A stretch of 64,000 nt of DNA from Shewanella inventionis (lineage in GTDB: Bacteria; Pseudomonadota; Gammaproteobacteria; Enterobacterales; Shewanellaceae). Position numbers and translations under genes: made by a program. Location: the NCBI RefSeq assembly GCF_014641855.1, contig NZ_BMII01000003.1, positions 66,900-130,899 on the forward strand. The letters run 5' to 3'. The notes beneath the pieces were generated by a model, which did not search any database, had not been told where the DNA came from, and was given only the letters and a program-made list of their open reading frames with translations. Within the stretch, counting starts at the first letter, position 1. Each line of letters opens with the position of its first letter. Shown one piece after another: positions 28,986-38,432 of this stretch.

Positions 28986-30776
28986 ATGCCAATTTATCAA
29001 GCCCCTCTTCGCGACTATCAATTCATTTTGTCAGAATTACTCAGCATTTATCAGCAAACTGATCTACGCGGTTTTGATGAAATAGACGCAGATCTCACCG
29101 ATGCAATCTTACAAGGTGTAGCAGACTTTACTACCGACATCATGTTACCACTTAATGCCAGCGGCGATTTAGAAGGCTGTAAACTGGTTGACGGCAAAGT
29201 CATTACCCCAACAGGGTTTAAGCAAGCATACAAACAATATGTTGAAGATGGTTGGGCCACATTAACATGCGACCCAGAGTACGGCGGCCAAGGTTTACCA
29301 GAAGTGATTGGCACGTTTGCTACCGAAATGAAAACGGCAACCAACATGGCGTTTGCCATGTACCCAGGGCTTACCCATGGCGCCTACTCAGCCATTCATG
29401 TACATGGCAGCGATGCACTAAAACAAAAATATTTAGCGAAATTAGTCAGTGGCGAATGGACAGGCACCATGAACTTAACTGAATCGCATGCAGGAACAGA
29501 CCTGGCATTACTGCGCACTAAAGCCGTTCCTGCGGGTGATGATCTGTATGCCATCAGTGGTGAAAAAATCTTTATTTCATCTGGCGATCACGATCTTGCT
29601 GAAAACATCATTCACCTGGTACTGGCACGCTTACCAGACGCACCTGAAGGGGTTAAAGGCATTTCGTTGTTTGCTGTACCTAAGTTTTTAGTTAATGCTG
29701 ACGGCAGTTTGGGTGAAGCCAATACACTTGGTGCGACCGGCCTTGAGCATAAGATGGGCATACACGGTAACTCAACCTGCGTAATGCATTTTGACGGTGC
29801 CATTGGCGAATTAGTTGGCGCCCCACATCAAGGCTTAAAAGCCATGTTCACTATGATGAACCAGGCTCGTTTAGGTGTCGGTATTCAAGGCTTAGGTGTG
29901 TCTGATATTGCATACCAAAACGCATTAGTCTATGCCAAAGAGCGCATTCAAGGCCGTGCATTAAGCGGTGTAAAACAGCCTGAGCAAGCTGCTGACTCAT
30001 TATTAGTGCATGGTGATGTTCGCCGTATGTTGTTGTCACAAAAATCGTTTAACGAGGGTACCCGCGCACTAATGGGCCAACAAGCATTATGGCTTGATGA
30101 AGCTGAGCGCCATACCGACCCTGTAAAAGCCAAACAGGCCTCGGCGTTAGCTGCACTGTTTACGCCAATCGTTAAAGGATTTGTTACAGATCAAGGCTTT
30201 AAAGCTTGTGTCGATGCACAGCAAGTATACGGTGGCCATGGTTATATTAACGAATGGGGCATGGAGCAATTTGTCCGTGATATCCGTATTGCGATGATTT
30301 ACGAAGGCACTAACGGTGTGCAAGCACTTGATTTAGTTGGCCGTAAATTACTGGCAGACAAAGGCGCTGCATTAACGCTATGGTCTGGCATGGTGAAAGC
30401 ATTAATCGAGCAACATGCAACTAATGATGCGATGAAACCTTATTTAGCGGGGTTAATGGATGCGGCGGGCGATCTTGAAAAAGCCACCGGCTTTATTGTT
30501 CAAGCTGCCAGTAAAAATCCAGATCTCATTGGTGCTGCATCAATGGCCTATATGCAGTTATTTGGCATTACCGCACTAGCTTGGATGTGGACACGCGTTG
30601 CAGCAACGTCATTAGCCGCATTAGAAGCCGGAACCGAAGAAACTGGCTTTTACCAGGCTAAACTTAAAACAGCACAGTTCTTTATGAGTTATTGGGGCAT
30701 CCAAACACGCAGCTTACGCAAACAGATTGAATCTAGCAGTGCTGATATTGTTGATTTCGCAGACGCTGATTTTTAA
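28986..30776 (+). CDS. Long acyl-CoA dehydrogenase (596 residues)
   Basis: This FAD-dependent acyl-CoA dehydrogenase probably oxidises a branched or medium-chain acyl-CoA and donates electrons to ETF. It has the extra N-terminal segment MPIYQAPLRDYQFILSELL typical of the 590-600-residue subfamily. The core contains MNLTESHAGTDLALLRT, EKIFISSGDHD, and VYGGHGYINEWGMEQFVRDIRIAMIYEGTNGVQALD with the usual catalytic glutamate context. Members of this subfamily are variously annotated, including as DmdC methylmercaptopropionyl-CoA dehydrogenases. The LiuR-type operator suggests a role with amino-acid or acyl-CoA catabolism. AAGGAAAG precedes the ATG. Confidence 0.88.
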   Translation: MPIYQAPLRDYQFILSELLSIYQQTDLRGFDEIDADLTDAILQGVADFTTDIMLPLNASGDLEGCKLVDGKVITPTGFKQAYKQYVEDGWATLTCDPEYGGQGLPEVIGTFATEMKTATNMAFAMYPGLTHGAYSAIHVHGSDALKQKYLAKLVSGEWTGTMNLTESHAGTDLALLRTKAVPAGDDLYAISGEKIFISSGDHDLAENIIHLVLARLPDAPEGVKGISLFAVPKFLVNADGSLGEANTLGATGLEHKMGIHGNSTCVMHFDGAIGELVGAPHQGLKAMFTMMNQARLGVGIQGLGVSDIAYQNALVYAKERIQGRALSGVKQPEQAADSLLVHGDVRRMLLSQKSFNEGTRALMGQQALWLDEAERHTDPVKAKQASALAALFTPIVKGFVTDQGFKACVDAQQVYGGHGYINEWGMEQFVRDIRIAMIYEGTNGVQALDLVGRKLLADKGAALTLWSGMVKALIEQHATNDAMKPYLAGLMDAAGDLEKATGFIVQAASKNPDLIGAASMAYMQLFGITALAWMWTRVAATSLAALEAGTEETGFYQAKLKTAQFFMSYWGIQTRSLRKQIESSSADIVDFADADF

Positions 30777-30791
30777 TCGGTAAATGCAAAC

Positions 30792-30830
30792 AAAAAAGCC
30801 GCGTCATTTCACATGACGCGGCTTTTTTTT
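30792..30830. terminator. Bidirectional terminator between acyl-CoA dehydrogenase and tdk
   Basis: AAAAAAGCCGCGTCAT and ATGACGCGGCTTTTTT form a 16-bp stem with a 5-nt loop. T-runs on both strands serve the convergent genes. Confidence 0.93.
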
Positions 30831-30851
30831 ATTCAATCAGCTTAGGTTGGC

Positions 30852-31430
30852 CTAATCCCACAAAAACTCTCTAAAATGCTTACGACACACTGACTCGTAA
30901 CTTTCGTTGCCACCAATGGCGACCTGCTCACCTTCTCGCATCGGTTTGCCTTCATGGTCCAGCCTTACCACCATGTTGGCTTTACGGCCACAATGACAAA
31001 TCGTTTTTAGCTCAACCAACTTGTCAGCCCAAGCCAATAAATAATGGCTGCCAGGAAATAGCTCACCTTGGAAGTCGTTACGAAGGCCATAGCACAACAC
31101 GGGAATATCCATATTATCGACCACATGAGTTAACTGACGTACTTGTTCTTTACTCAAAAATTGGCTTTCATCGACCAGTACGCAATGGATTTTTTGCTCG
31201 TTGTTCGACGCGGAAATTAATTCGATTAAATTATCGTCATCTTTAAAAACCTGCGCATCTGTTTCAATACCAATACGCGACGACACTTTACCTACGCCAT
31301 AACGATTATCTATCGATGCGGTCATCACCAAAGTGTGCATGCCACGTTCGCGGTAATTATAAGAAGACTGCAGCAATGAAGTTGATTTACCGGCGTTCAT
31401 TGCCGAATAATAAAAATACAGTTGCGCCAA
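30852..31430 (-). CDS. tdk: Thymidine kinase
   Basis: This enzyme phosphorylates thymidine to dTMP in the salvage pathway. The 192-residue type II thymidine kinase has the P-loop [12 protein letters not shown] near residues 9-20, the DESQF motif with the catalytic Glu region and the lasso-loop zinc site (CHCGRKA; CRKHF). Length matches E. coli Tdk (205) closely. It is a single gene with a terminator-like repeat shared with the convergent dehydrogenase gene. Confidence 0.95.
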   Translation of the reverse strand: MAQLYFYYSAMNAGKSTSLLQSSYNYRERGMHTLVMTASIDNRYGVGKVSSRIGIETDAQVFKDDDNLIELISASNNEQKIHCVLVDESQFLSKEQVRQLTHVVDNMDIPVLCYGLRNDFQGELFPGSHYLLAWADKLVELKTICHCGRKANMVVRLDHEGKPMREGEQVAIGGNESYESVCRKHFREFLWD

Positions 31431-31500
31431 AATTAAGCGTCCTAATCGTTAATGATAGATAGGCTGTCATATTACCTTTATTAACATCGCAACAACAAAC

Positions 31501-31535
31501 AAAAATGCCGTATTCGTTACGAACACGGCATTTTT
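31501..31535 (-). terminator. Terminator of the nhaC-like gene
   Basis: AAAAATGCCGT and ACGGCATTTTT form the main stem, extended by TTCG/CGAA near the loop. It lies 47 nt past the antiporter stop, between two minus-strand genes. Confidence 0.88.
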
Positions 31536-31581
31536 AAACGTTAAGCACAACGACTAAGCAGCTTAAAGCTAAGCTCAACGT

Positions 31582-33138
31582 TTATTTTTTAGCCCAAAAG
31601 TGTAACATCACAATGCTGAACACAAACAATACACTACAACAGATTAATCCTGCCATTAGCGAGCCAGTAAACCCTAATACGCTGTAACCAACCAAACTGA
31701 TAGCAGCTGCTATCAAGGCATAAGGTAATTGCGTCACAACATGGTCTATATGGTGACAACTTGCACCGGTTGATGACAAAATGGTGGTGTCAGATATCGG
31801 CGAGCAATGATCGCCAAACACCGCACCAGACAAAACCGCTGCCAACATAGGTAACATCATGCTGCTGTCACTGCCCATAGCCATATCAGCTGCAATCGGT
31901 AACATAATGCCAAATGTGCCCCAACTTGTGCCTGTAGCAAACGCTGTAATTCCCGCTAATAAAAACAACACGGCAGGTAACAAGGCAAACGGGATATTGT
32001 CTGTGGCTAAACTTGCCATATATTTACCCGTTTCAAGCTGACCAATCACACTTGAAATGGTCCAAGCAAATAGCAATATGTAAATTGCAGGTAACATAGA
32101 GCGAGCACCCACGGCCAGCCCTTTAAATAGCATTGAAAGTTCGACTTTCTGAAATATAGCAAGCGCAACTGTAGCGACAAAGCCGACAAGCGAGCCAAAG
32201 AAAAGCGATGAACTCACATCGGTGTTTTCAAAAGCACCTAACACACTAAACGGCAAGTCACTTGCAGCTAATGCATCAGCGCCGCTTGCAACCATAAAAT
32301 ACACAGTAGCAAATACCAAAATGGCAATCGGTAAAAATAAGCCTAGTACTTTGCCTGTATCAGCCTCTGGTAAGTCAGCAACAGCCCCAGGAGGTTGACC
32401 TTTATTCTCGTCAAATAATTCACCACGTAATGCATTTAATTCATGCTGGCGCATAGGGCCAACATCTAAACTAAAAGCTGCAACGCACAGTAATAACAAC
32501 AAAGAAAACAGAGCATAAAAGTTCATTGGGATCATTTGCACAAAAACGCTTAAATGGCCTGAATCGGTAAAACCATGAGCGGTTAAAATGCCACCAATTA
32601 ACGCAATAATGTAAGCTCCCCAACTCGAAACTGGAGAAATCACACACACAGGCGCTGCTGTCGAATCCAGAATATAGGCCAATTTAGCACGCGAAATATG
32701 ATAACGGTCAGTAATAGGGCGCGAAATGGAGCCGACAACTAAGCTATTGAAATAATCATCAATAAACACCACACAACCCAAAAACATGGTCATTAATTTA
32801 GCATCTCGTTTATTACGGATACGCAATTTAGCCCAATCAGCAAATGCCCTTGCAGAACCACTGACGGTAATTAATGCTGTGATCATCCCAAGGACAATCA
32901 AAAAGCCCAGAATGTACACATTCCAACTGTTCAGAGCAGCGTCTTTCCACACAAGTTGGCTTGCGGTATTGGCGATATATTCACCACTACCCACAACAGA
33001 AAAATCTGTTAACAACAACGCGCCTAAGACAATACCTAAGCCCAAAGATAGCAGCACTTTACGCGTAAAAATGGCCAATGTAATCGCCACAAGTGGTGGC
33101 AAAACTGACAGTGCCGAATCGGCATAACTTATGATCAT
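31582..33138 (-). CDS. NhaC-family Na+/H+ antiporter
   Basis: This is a predicted inner-membrane Na+/H+ antiporter of 518 residues with about 12 hydrophobic segments. Motifs of the NhaC family are present: GCVVFIDDYFNSLVVGSISRPITDR, DSTAAPVCVISPVSSWGAYI, and GTSWGTFGIMLPIAADM followed by SGAVFGDHCSPISDTTILSSTGA. A hydrophilic loop around residues 230-260 separates the two halves. The gene stands alone with its own terminator. Whether Na+ or another substrate is exchanged is not visible from the sequence. Confidence 0.88.
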   Translation of the reverse strand: MIISYADSALSVLPPLVAITLAIFTRKVLLSLGLGIVLGALLLTDFSVVGSGEYIANTASQLVWKDAALNSWNVYILGFLIVLGMITALITVSGSARAFADWAKLRIRNKRDAKLMTMFLGCVVFIDDYFNSLVVGSISRPITDRYHISRAKLAYILDSTAAPVCVISPVSSWGAYIIALIGGILTAHGFTDSGHLSVFVQMIPMNFYALFSLLLLLCVAAFSLDVGPMRQHELNALRGELFDENKGQPPGAVADLPEADTGKVLGLFLPIAILVFATVYFMVASGADALAASDLPFSVLGAFENTDVSSSLFFGSLVGFVATVALAIFQKVELSMLFKGLAVGARSMLPAIYILLFAWTISSVIGQLETGKYMASLATDNIPFALLPAVLFLLAGITAFATGTSWGTFGIMLPIAADMAMGSDSSMMLPMLAAVLSGAVFGDHCSPISDTTILSSTGASCHHIDHVVTQLPYALIAAAISLVGYSVLGFTGSLMAGLICCSVLFVFSIVMLHFWAKK

Positions 33139-33652
33139 AATTTAATTATTTCTTCGTTGGATACGAATAGAGCAAACTAGAAATAAGACTGGACACACAC
33201 AGAAAGTGTATGCTTGAACTTAACTAGTAGCACTCCACAGCAATACCCATTTAATATGAATATCATTTTTTATCATCACGATAAAAAACACTATGACAGT
33301 GCAGTCCCTTTCGAGAACTGCCCCAACAAATGAGGGTGATAGACTCATTTATTTCGGCATTGCATCCTTTGGTGCTGAATTATTGGAATCACCCAATCCA
33401 GCATTACTCTTATACAATGCACCTCTACTTTCACTACTTGCCAATGACACCTCACAAATAGCGCCGACATACAATCATAAATGGTACGTAGTCCGCTAGC
33501 AATAAGCGCTAAAAGGCGGTGCAAATAACAATTATGACAACTAAAGCCACAATTGCATTTCATTATATTAACGTTTTTGAATCAAATAAACACGGCACAC
33601 ACTGAATACAAAAAACAACAACTAAGCAATTTAGGCAAAAAACGCCCAATAT
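33139..33652. other. Intergenic region without recognised gene
   Basis: About 515 bp lie between the start of the nhaC-like gene and the etfA terminator. Only short frames are found, none with a convincing ribosome site or recognisable protein. The antiporter promoter must be at its left end, but I could not point to a clear one. Confidence 0.5.
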
Positions 33653-33685
33653 AAAAGGTTTCTACCGGTTAAGTAGAAACCTTTT
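33653..33685 (-). terminator. Terminator of etfBA
   Basis: AAAAGGTTTCTAC and GTAGAAACCTTTT form a perfect 13-bp stem with a 7-nt loop, 56 nt beyond the etfA stop. Confidence 0.9.
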
Positions 33686-33740
33686 ATTATCTCAAACAGC
33701 CCATCAAAAGATGAGTTGTTTAAATGAGCAAACGATATGA

Positions 33741-34664
33741 TTAAACTAAATTATTTAACGCCGGAACCGCCTCAAATAAATCAGCGACTAAACCATAGTC
33801 TGCGACCTGGAATATCGGTGCTTCAGGATCTTTGTTAATAGCAACAATCACTTTAGAGTCTTTCATGCCCGCAAGATGTTGAATAGCACCAGAAATACCC
33901 ACAGCAATGTACAAATCAGGCGCCACAATCTTACCTGTTTGACCCACTTGTAAATCATTAGGTACAAAGCCTGCATCAACTGCCGCACGAGAAGCACCCA
34001 CTGCAGCACCTAACTTGTCAGCTAACTGCTCAAGAATGGCAAAGTTTTCACCACTGCCCATACCACGGCCGCCTGAAACAATTATGCCAGCGTTACCTAA
34101 TTCAGGACGCGCAGATTCAGTTAATGCTTGTGATACAAACTCAGTACGAGCTGTAATAACCTGAGAAAGGTTAACTGTTTCGGCGCTGCCTGTTGAGGCA
34201 ACCGCGTCAAACGCACTTGAACGTACCGTCATGACTTTTTTAGCATCTAAACTTTGTACTGTCGCTAATGCATTACCCGCATAAATAGGACGAACAAAAG
34301 TATCGCTGCTAACAACATCAATAACCTCAGAGATTTGCGCAACATCTAATAACGCTGCAACACGCGGCAAAGTGTCTTTACCAATGCTCGATGCTGCGGC
34401 TAAAATGTGCTCGTAATCAGCCGCCAACTCAACCACCAATTTAGAGAGGTTTTCAGCAAGCTGAGCACCATATTCAGCGCTATCAGCAACCAATACTTTA
34501 CTCACACCCGCAAGCGCTTGAGCAGCAGTGACCGCAGCGCCACAATCAGCCCCCGCCACAAGTAAGTGAATATCACCACCAATGGCCGTCGCAGCGCTAA
34601 CAACCTTGGCCGTATCAGATTTTAAACTGACGTTATCGTGTTCTGCTAATACTAAAATGGCCAT
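33741..34664 (-). CDS. etfA: Electron transfer flavoprotein alpha subunit
   Basis: EtfA binds FAD and carries electrons from acyl-CoA dehydrogenases such as LiuA and the 596-residue enzyme to ETF-ubiquinone oxidoreductase. The 307-residue protein ends with the FAD-binding domain: VSGGRGMGSGENF, ASRAAVDAGFVPNDLQVGQTGKIVAPDLYIAVGISGAIQHL and AINKDPEAPIFQVADYG. It starts one nt after the etfB stop and has the normal length. The LiuR-type box upstream of etfB links expression to the liu genes. Confidence 0.96.
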   Translation of the reverse strand: MAILVLAEHDNVSLKSDTAKVVSAATAIGGDIHLLVAGADCGAAVTAAQALAGVSKVLVADSAEYGAQLAENLSKLVVELAADYEHILAAASSIGKDTLPRVAALLDVAQISEVIDVVSSDTFVRPIYAGNALATVQSLDAKKVMTVRSSAFDAVASTGSAETVNLSQVITARTEFVSQALTESARPELGNAGIIVSGGRGMGSGENFAILEQLADKLGAAVGASRAAVDAGFVPNDLQVGQTGKIVAPDLYIAVGISGAIQHLAGMKDSKVIVAINKDPEAPIFQVADYGLVADLFEAVPALNNLV

Positions 34665-34665
34665 G

Positions 34666-35415
34666 TTAGATCACCTTCGCTTCGTTTTTTAACTTCTCAA
34701 CCAACTCTTCAACTGAAGACACCATAATACCGGCTTTGCGATCCACAGGCGGAGTAACTTTAAGCACAGTTTGATGAGCTTTTAAGCTCACACCAAGATC
34801 GGCAACGGCTAAAGTGTCTAACGGCTTACGTTTGGCTTTCATTATATTTGGTAATGATGCGTAACGAGGCTCGTTTAAACGCAAGTCAACAGTGACAATA
34901 GCAGGTAACGGCATTGATAAGGTTTGTAAGCCTCCGTCAATCTCGCGAGTAACAGTCACCTTCTCACCATCAAGTTTAACTTCAGATGCAAAGGTAGCCT
35001 GTGGCATATCGGTTAATGCCGCGAGCATTTGGCCTGTTTGATTGTTGTCACCATCAATTGATTGCTTACCAAATATAATTAGCTGTGCTTGTTCTTTTTC
35101 TTGCACCGCTTTTAAAAGTTTGGCAATAGATAAAGGAACTAAATCCTCATCAGTTTCAATATGAATGGCTCTGTCTGCACCAAGAGCCATAGCCGTTCTT
35201 AACTGCTCTTGAACTACTTTGGCACCCACACTCACCACAACAACTTCAGTGGCTATGCCAGCTTCTTTTAATCGAACCGCTTCTTCTACTGCGATTTCAC
35301 AAAATGGGTTTAACGCCATTTTAAGGTTTGTCGTATCAACATTTGTGTTATCAGCTTTTACCCTGACTTTCACATTGGCATCGACTACGCGTTTAACAGG
35401 CACCAATACTTTCAT
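34666..35415 (-). CDS. etfB: Electron transfer flavoprotein beta subunit
   Basis: EtfB pairs with EtfA and holds the AMP-binding site. The 249-residue protein starts [19 protein letters not shown] and contains [16 protein letters not shown] and [24 protein letters not shown] plus [26 protein letters not shown], all standard ETF-beta features. AAGGA is well placed before the ATG. It is the first gene of etfBA. Confidence 0.96.
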   Translation of the reverse strand: MKVLVPVKRVVDANVKVRVKADNTNVDTTNLKMALNPFCEIAVEEAVRLKEAGIATEVVVVSVGAKVVQEQLRTAMALGADRAIHIETDEDLVPLSIAKLLKAVQEKEQAQLIIFGKQSIDGDNNQTGQMLAALTDMPQATFASEVKLDGEKVTVTREIDGGLQTLSMPLPAIVTVDLRLNEPRYASLPNIMKAKRKPLDTLAVADLGVSLKAHQTVLKVTPPVDRKAGIMVSSVEELVEKLKNEAKVI

Positions 35416-35850
35416 AGGTTTTCCTTCTTACACCTTCAATGTATGTGGACAACACACTGGCGTTTGCCAATGCAAGATGGGATTACTTTACGTCCTGTTA
35501 ACGTTAACGTCAATCAAAGTCAAACGCTTGTTTAGATTTTTTTATCCGCGAGGTGGCAATCAAACTACACGGCATTTAAACAAAAGGGCATAAAATATTA
35601 AGTTTAATTAAAAATATTGGGTATTAAAGGTAATTTAATTTGATCCTATACTGAATAGTTTCTATTATTGTAACTATATTCGGTATTATTAATTTTGCAT
35701 TGGTCATCTTGTGAGATTAACTCTCATCAATATAATTAAAAAGAATCCAAATAAACCACATGCAATACTGAAATTTACCCTGTAAGTTGAACAAATTACC
35801 TTAAATAAATCTTTTATTTTTAATAATAAATCATTAGGAAACTAAACAAC
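35416..35850. other. Divergent promoter region of etfBA and the H-NS-like gene
   Basis: This 435-bp region contains the LiuR-like box near etfB. Towards the H-NS-like gene it becomes very AT-rich with A- and T-tracts, which suits H-NS autoregulation. No gene was recognised. Confidence 0.55.
35498..35513. promoter_or_regulatory. LiuR-like operator of etfBA
   Basis: TTAACGTTAACGTCAA differs at two positions from the TTTACG-N4-CGTAAA pattern. It lies 82 bp upstream of the etfB ATG. A TTTACG half site also occurs just beside it at 35488-35493. Confidence 0.55.
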
Positions 35851-36261
35851 ATGAGTGACTTTTTAGATATTTTAACCCACGGTCGTCGTTTTAAAGCAGC
35901 AGTAAAAGAATTGTCTCTTGATGATTTACGTGACACAGCCGCCAAGTTAGAAAAAATTATTGCTGATCGTGAAGAAGAAGAAAGATTAGAGCTTGAAGCC
36001 AATGCTGAGCGTAACGCTCGCATTGCGGAAATTCTCGCACAAATCGAAAACAGTGGTTTATCAATTGAAGATTTAGGTGACGTAACATCTGCACCTAAAG
36101 CGGCTAAAGCCAAACGCGCACCACGTCCACCTAAATATCAAATTACGGTTGACGGTGAGTTAATCCAATGGACGGGTCAAGGTCGTATGCCTACTGTATT
36201 TAAAAACCAAGTTGAAAGCGGTAAAGACATTAAAGAGTTCTTAATTCCTGGCATGGAATAA
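35851..36261 (+). CDS. H-NS-family nucleoid protein
   Basis: This is a DNA-binding nucleoid protein of the H-NS/StpA family that silences AT-rich DNA. The 136-residue protein has an N-terminal helical oligomerisation region (1-65, rich in E and R) and a C-terminal DNA-binding domain with QWTGQGRMPTVFKNQV, where the QGR hook binds the minor groove, then KEFLI. A flexible linker rich in A and K joins them. AGGAAAC precedes the ATG, and the upstream DNA is very AT-rich. A paralogue elsewhere in the genome is possible, so no gene number is given. Confidence 0.92.
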   Translation: MSDFLDILTHGRRFKAAVKELSLDDLRDTAAKLEKIIADREEEERLELEANAERNARIAEILAQIENSGLSIEDLGDVTSAPKAAKAKRAPRPPKYQITVDGELIQWTGQGRMPTVFKNQVESGKDIKEFLIPGME

Positions 36262-36295
36262 TTTTTTAATAACATATTTGTTGATTAACGATAAC

Positions 36296-36323
36296 AAAGG
36301 GCTTACTTAGGTAAGTCCTTTTT
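36296..36323 (+). terminator. Terminator of the H-NS-like gene
   Basis: AAAGGGCTTAC pairs with GTAAGTCCTTT with one G-T pair and a 4-nt loop, followed by T. Confidence 0.8.
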
Positions 36324-36402
36324 ATTTGACTGCTTTATCAACACCAGAAGACAGGGTAAACTTAAGCCGTTGGCTCATACTTATTAATTAAAGGCTACGG
36401 CT

Positions 36403-36798
36403 ATGATTTTTTCTGTTAAACACGCATTGTTTCTTTCTAGTGCCGCACTTTTATTGAGCGCGTGTGCAAGTGATTATGTTTTCAAAAGTAATTTAGACGG
36501 TAAAGCAATAAACGAATACTTTAAAGTAGGTGACGTTGTTTTATATGATGGGGAGGTTCAACCTAAAGGGCAATTTGAAGTATTAGGTTTAGTCGAGGGC
36601 GAAGCCTGCCAAGAAACCCAAAAAGACACGCCGCCCCAAATGGCAGAAGCAAGAACCAATGCCAGAAAAGCCGCTGCTGAATTAGGTGCAAATGGTTTTG
36701 TCGTAAAAAGCTGCTTTATGATTACCGAAGCGGATAACAGCTGTTATAGCCGTGCATTTTGTGTAGGACAAGCAATCAAAACAACTAATACCAACTAA
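36403..36798 (+). CDS. rcsF: RcsF-like outer-membrane lipoprotein
   Basis: RcsF is a surface lipoprotein that senses envelope damage in enterobacteria. The 131-residue protein (E. coli 134) has a lipobox LLSAC with C21 and Ala at +2, so it should go to the outer membrane. The C-terminal domain keeps GEACQ, ARTNARKAAAELGANGFVVKSC and CYSRAFCVGQAI, giving the four conserved cysteines that form two disulfides. The gene order rcsF-trmO-proS matches E. coli. No Rcs phosphorelay genes are in this window. Confidence 0.87.
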   Translation: MIFSVKHALFLSSAALLLSACASDYVFKSNLDGKAINEYFKVGDVVLYDGEVQPKGQFEVLGLVEGEACQETQKDTPPQMAEARTNARKAAAELGANGFVVKSCFMITEADNSCYSRAFCVGQAIKTTNTN

Positions 36799-36919
36799 GC
36801 TAAAGTGACAGAATCAATATTAACCGCAGCACTGAATCTAACGTGATGAAACACACAAATAATGAGTCATCACGTTAGTTATTATCTTTATTCGACTATT
36901 TGCTTATTTCAGGTATTGC

Positions 36920-37699
36920 ATGACTCAAGATGCCACTCAAATTCATTTAAACACACCAAACAACACTGGCTCGTTTAGCAGTCAAATTAATGCCGTAGCC
37001 ATTTGCAGAACCCCCTATAAGCAGAAATTTGGCATTCCTCGTCAACCAGGTCTAGTTAAGGCCACTGGCTATATTGAGTTTGAACCGGCGTTTAACCATA
37101 TCGACGCCATTCGAGGCATTGAGCAATATTCTCATTTATGGCTTCTGTTTTGCTTTCATGAAAATTTAGCACAAGGCTGGAAAACCACGGTGCGCCCACC
37201 AAGATTAGGTGGAAATGAAAAGCTTGGCGTATTTGCCACTCGCTCAACATTTAGGCCCAACGGTATCGGCCAATCCGTTGTCAAATTACATGGCATAGTC
37301 AATCGTAAAGGCAAAGTATGTTTAGCCATATCTGGCATGGATTTACTAGATGGCACGCCTATCATTGATATTAAGCCTTATATTCCATTTTCAGATGCGA
37401 TCCTTGATGCAAAAGGTGGCATTGCCCAACAAGCTCCAGAGCTCATCGCGGTACATTACACTGAACTGGCTAAAACCCAAATTGCACAATATGGCACACA
37501 AGCGCAATACCAGGATCTCATGGAGCTTATTAATGGTGTCCTATCCCAAGACCCTCGCCCCGCTTACAAAAAAGCCAAAGACGATCCCAAATTGTATCAA
37601 GTAGCCTTATACGACTTAGATATTTTTTGGCATATCACCTCTCACGGAATTGAAGTGCTAGAACTTAAACCCACTAAAGTCTTTCTACTGAAGGACTAA
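36920..37699 (+). CDS. trmO: tRNA (N6-threonylcarbamoyladenosine(37)-N6)-methyltransferase TrmO
   Basis: TrmO methylates t6A37 in tRNA-Thr using S-adenosylmethionine. The 259-residue protein has the family motifs [57 protein letters not shown] and [21 protein letters not shown]. Length is near the E. coli YaeB/TrmO (235). It lies between rcsF and proS as in E. coli, with an acyltransferase gene inserted before proS; that gene starts 4 nt after the trmO stop. Confidence 0.93.
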   Translation: MTQDATQIHLNTPNNTGSFSSQINAVAICRTPYKQKFGIPRQPGLVKATGYIEFEPAFNHIDAIRGIEQYSHLWLLFCFHENLAQGWKTTVRPPRLGGNEKLGVFATRSTFRPNGIGQSVVKLHGIVNRKGKVCLAISGMDLLDGTPIIDIKPYIPFSDAILDAKGGIAQQAPELIAVHYTELAKTQIAQYGTQAQYQDLMELINGVLSQDPRPAYKKAKDDPKLYQVALYDLDIFWHITSHGIEVLELKPTKVFLLKD

Positions 37700-37703
37700 C
37701 AAT

Positions 37704-38315
37704 ATGGCAGATCTCAACTACCAAGCTCAGCATAAAAAACGTTTATCTTGGATGCCATGGCTATATTTTTCACTTAAACCAAAACATTTGCTGTGGGCTA
37801 AACCTTGGCAAGACGACATACAGCAGCAGTTAACACAACTTGAAACCATTCACATTGGTGAACATTGTTTTATTGCACCACAAGCACAATTATTTGCAGA
37901 ACCCGGACGTGATATCGTTATCGGCAATCAATGTATGATCAGTGCCGATGTGTTTATGCACGGCCCAATCACAATGGGAAATGAAGTCGCAATCAATCAC
38001 GGTTGCAGTCTTGATGGCGGACGAAATGGAATACAAATAGGCCATCAAACGCGTATCGCTAATAATGTGACCATCTATGCCTTTAACCATGGTATGGCAC
38101 CAAATACGCCAATTTATCAACAAGCAGCAACCTCAAAAGGCGTAGTTATTGGTAACGACGTTTGGATTGGTGCCCAGGCTGGAATTGTCGATGGCGTAAC
38201 AATTGGTCACCATGCAGTAATAGGTATGGGCAGTATAGTCACCAAAGATGTGGCCGAATATGCAATTGTGGCAGGAAATCCAGCCCGAGTGATTGGCGAT
38301 AGACGAGATAAATAA
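37704..38315 (+). CDS. Hexapeptide-repeat acyltransferase
   Basis: This is a left-handed beta-helix acyltransferase of the CatB/LacA/NodL type, 203 residues, acceptor unknown. Repeats run from about residue 55 to 195 with the catalytic His context [10 protein letters not shown] and closing [36 protein letters not shown]. It begins 4 nt after trmO with AAGGA inside the end of trmO, so the two are co-translated. This gene is an addition to the rcsF-trmO-proS order of E. coli. Confidence 0.85.
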   Translation: MADLNYQAQHKKRLSWMPWLYFSLKPKHLLWAKPWQDDIQQQLTQLETIHIGEHCFIAPQAQLFAEPGRDIVIGNQCMISADVFMHGPITMGNEVAINHGCSLDGGRNGIQIGHQTRIANNVTIYAFNHGMAPNTPIYQQAATSKGVVIGNDVWIGAQAGIVDGVTIGHHAVIGMGSIVTKDVAEYAIVAGNPARVIGDRRDK

Positions 38316-38432
38316 TCACCTTAAGCAAATAAAGCACAATAAAGACATATTTTGAGTTGAATTAGCAGGTGACATCGTTCATGCAGGTGCTAAAATGACG
38401 CACATTCATAGTAATTATTTTGGACATTGGGA

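Noticed and set aside
29857..29868. ATGATGAACC inside the acyl-CoA dehydrogenase gene as a possible sRNA target
   Set aside because: It is deep within the coding region, far from the start codon, where pairing seldom affects translation initiation.
33293..33499. A 68-codon frame in the nhaC-etfA spacer
   Set aside because: No ribosome site, no recognisable protein, and no regular composition. Left as intergenic.
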